From: Chryseobacterium gleum
GTDB lineage: Bacteria; Bacteroidota; Bacteroidia; Flavobacteriales_D; Sanyastnellaceae
Direction of reading: 5' to 3'
DNA: 25,478 nucleotides
Assembly: GCA_945897395.1 (NCBI GenBank)
Contig: CAMDFE010000002.1
Location: 1 to 25,478 of the forward strand
The notes under the pieces: generated by a model
Seen by the model: the letters and a program-made list of their open reading frames with translations, nothing else
Database searches by the model: none
What the model was told of the DNA's origin: nothing
Position numbers and translations under genes: made by a program
Part shown: one piece after another, positions 24,717-25,478 of the stretch
Layout of the letters: the number at the start of each line of letters is the position of its first letter
Position numbering within the stretch: the stretch's first letter is position 1

Positions 24717-25478
24717 TTACGAAGCTAGGCTTGAGCGGTCTGCTATATAAGTGTCAACCGGATTCACACATAACACAGGTATCTGCGCATCGTTGGTGAT
24801 TAAGTGCTGTTCGTAGCTCGAGTTGAATACATTTAACAGTGAACTCTCGTAGAAATTCATAATACAAATCAAATCAGCTTCAACCGCTGCAGAATATTTC
24901 AACAACGATTTCACGAATGAACCTTCGGACTTCGTTTCAGTAATTTCAACTTCAACAGGAATGTTCTTTGAACTCAAATATTCTACGGCGTAATTTAAAT
25001 TACGGTCCAGTTGATTTTTTAGGAACTCATCGGTTTCATTTGGTGAAATCAAATACACTTTCGAGTTAAAGTACTTCGCGATATCGCGAACTGCACTTAG
25101 TTTTTGCTTGGTTTCTTTGTGCAAGTCTAACGGCACAACTAAACGATGATATCCTTGCTCACGAATGGTTCTCTCTTGAACCACGATGAAAGGAATAGAA
25201 CTTTCAGTAACAATTTTCAATGCGCGGCTTCCTGACATAAATTGCATGCCGCGAGCCCCATGTGTTCCCATAATAATAAGTGCTGCATCCATTTCTGTTG
25301 CAGCCTTATCTATGTCTTCAAAGATGTTACCGATTCTGACGTGAGTGTGAATCTCAACACCATTTTCAACACGAACGCGATCTTTAAGAGCGTCTAACTT
25401 CAAGCGAGCTTCATTGACTTGCTTTTTATTTTCTACAATGTGAATCAGATGAATATCGGCAAGAATTGTTTTGCCCAT
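24717..25478 (-). CDS. Tandem universal stress protein (UspA), 5' end missing
   Basis: 253 codons of a two-domain UspA protein, cut at the window edge. The frame stays open to base 25478. The ATG at the very edge (MGKTILADIHLIHIVE) corresponds to the end of helix 1 and to strand 2 of a normal UspA fold, so about 25-30 N-terminal residues are missing. The first domain ends with IIMGTHGARGMQFMSGSRALKIV, the G-2x-G-9x-G(S/T) ATP-binding pattern. The second domain (from about HRLVVPLDLHKETKQKL) lacks that motif, reading IMNFYESSLLNVFNSSYEQ instead, so it is probably ATP-independent. UspA proteins help cells survive stress. It is convergent with the SpoIIE gene at 3 bp. Confidence 0.85.
   Translation of the reverse strand: MGKTILADIHLIHIVENKKQVNEARLKLDALKDRVRVENGVEIHTHVRIGNIFEDIDKAATEMDAALIIMGTHGARGMQFMSGSRALKIVTESSIPFIVVQERTIREQGYHRLVVPLDLHKETKQKLSAVRDIAKYFNSKVYLISPNETDEFLKNQLDRNLNYAVEYLSSKNIPVEVEITETKSEGSFVKSLLKYSAAVEADLICIMNFYESSLLNVFNSSYEQHLITNDAQIPVLCVNPVDTYIADRSSLAS

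Overview
The window looks like chromosome of a Bacteroidota bacterium, probably in or near Flavobacteriales. The reasons are the gene set (acpP-fabF-rnc, a YfiR-type secreted protein, a membrane SpoIIE phosphatase), very tight gene packing, little Shine-Dalgarno signal, and two upstream sites that match the Bacteroidota -7 promoter box TAnnTTTG. The genus cannot be fixed from this sequence alone.

Left edge (1-2126, all minus strand): the first 18 codons of a probable kynurenine 3-monooxygenase, a transsulfuration PLP enzyme of the cystathionine gamma-synthase/lyase type, and a RimK-type ATP-grasp ligase.

Centre (2192-17090, all minus strand): a surface-glycan operon of 13 genes. Every junction is an overlap or a gap of 18 nt or less. 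In transcription order it encodes a ThiF/MoeB-like E1 enzyme with a rhodanese-like tail, an unassigned GT-B-like protein, a WlbA-type Gfo/Idh/MocA oxidoreductase, a WlbB-type hexapeptide N-acetyltransferase, a WlbC-type DegT aminotransferase, three GT-B glycosyltransferases, an acyltransferase-3 O-acetylase, a Wzy/O-antigen-ligase-type polymerase, a fourth glycosyltransferase, an AsnB-type amidotransferase, and a fifth glycosyltransferase. The oxidoreductase, acetyltransferase and aminotransferase suggest synthesis of a UDP-2,3-diacetamido-2,3-dideoxy-uronic acid. The AsnB homologue could amidate it. The polymerase gene reads as one frame from 7438 to 6167 but carries an in-frame TGA at codon 47, so it is either a recent pseudogene or a sequence error. 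No flippase, initiating transferase, UDP-GlcNAc dehydrogenase or 2-epimerase is present, so those steps must be encoded elsewhere.

Right part (17274-21741, plus strand): acpP, fabF, rnc, kbl (glycine C-acetyltransferase) and a DAO-family FAD oxidoreductase, running divergently from the glycan operon, with a good promoter box upstream of acpP.

Far right (21797-24713, plus strand): a promoter box, then three closely spaced genes: a secreted YfiR/DUF4154 protein, a secreted TPR-like protein, and a two-TM sensor with a cytoplasmic SpoIIE/PP2C phosphatase. They look like one envelope-to-cytoplasm signalling unit and are the best candidate for an undescribed system here. A convergent tandem UspA gene, cut by the window edge, closes the window.

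No tRNA, rRNA, CRISPR array, insertion sequence or phage gene was seen. No gene-free stretch exceeds 300 bases; the longest is the 183 bp between the glycan operon and acpP.
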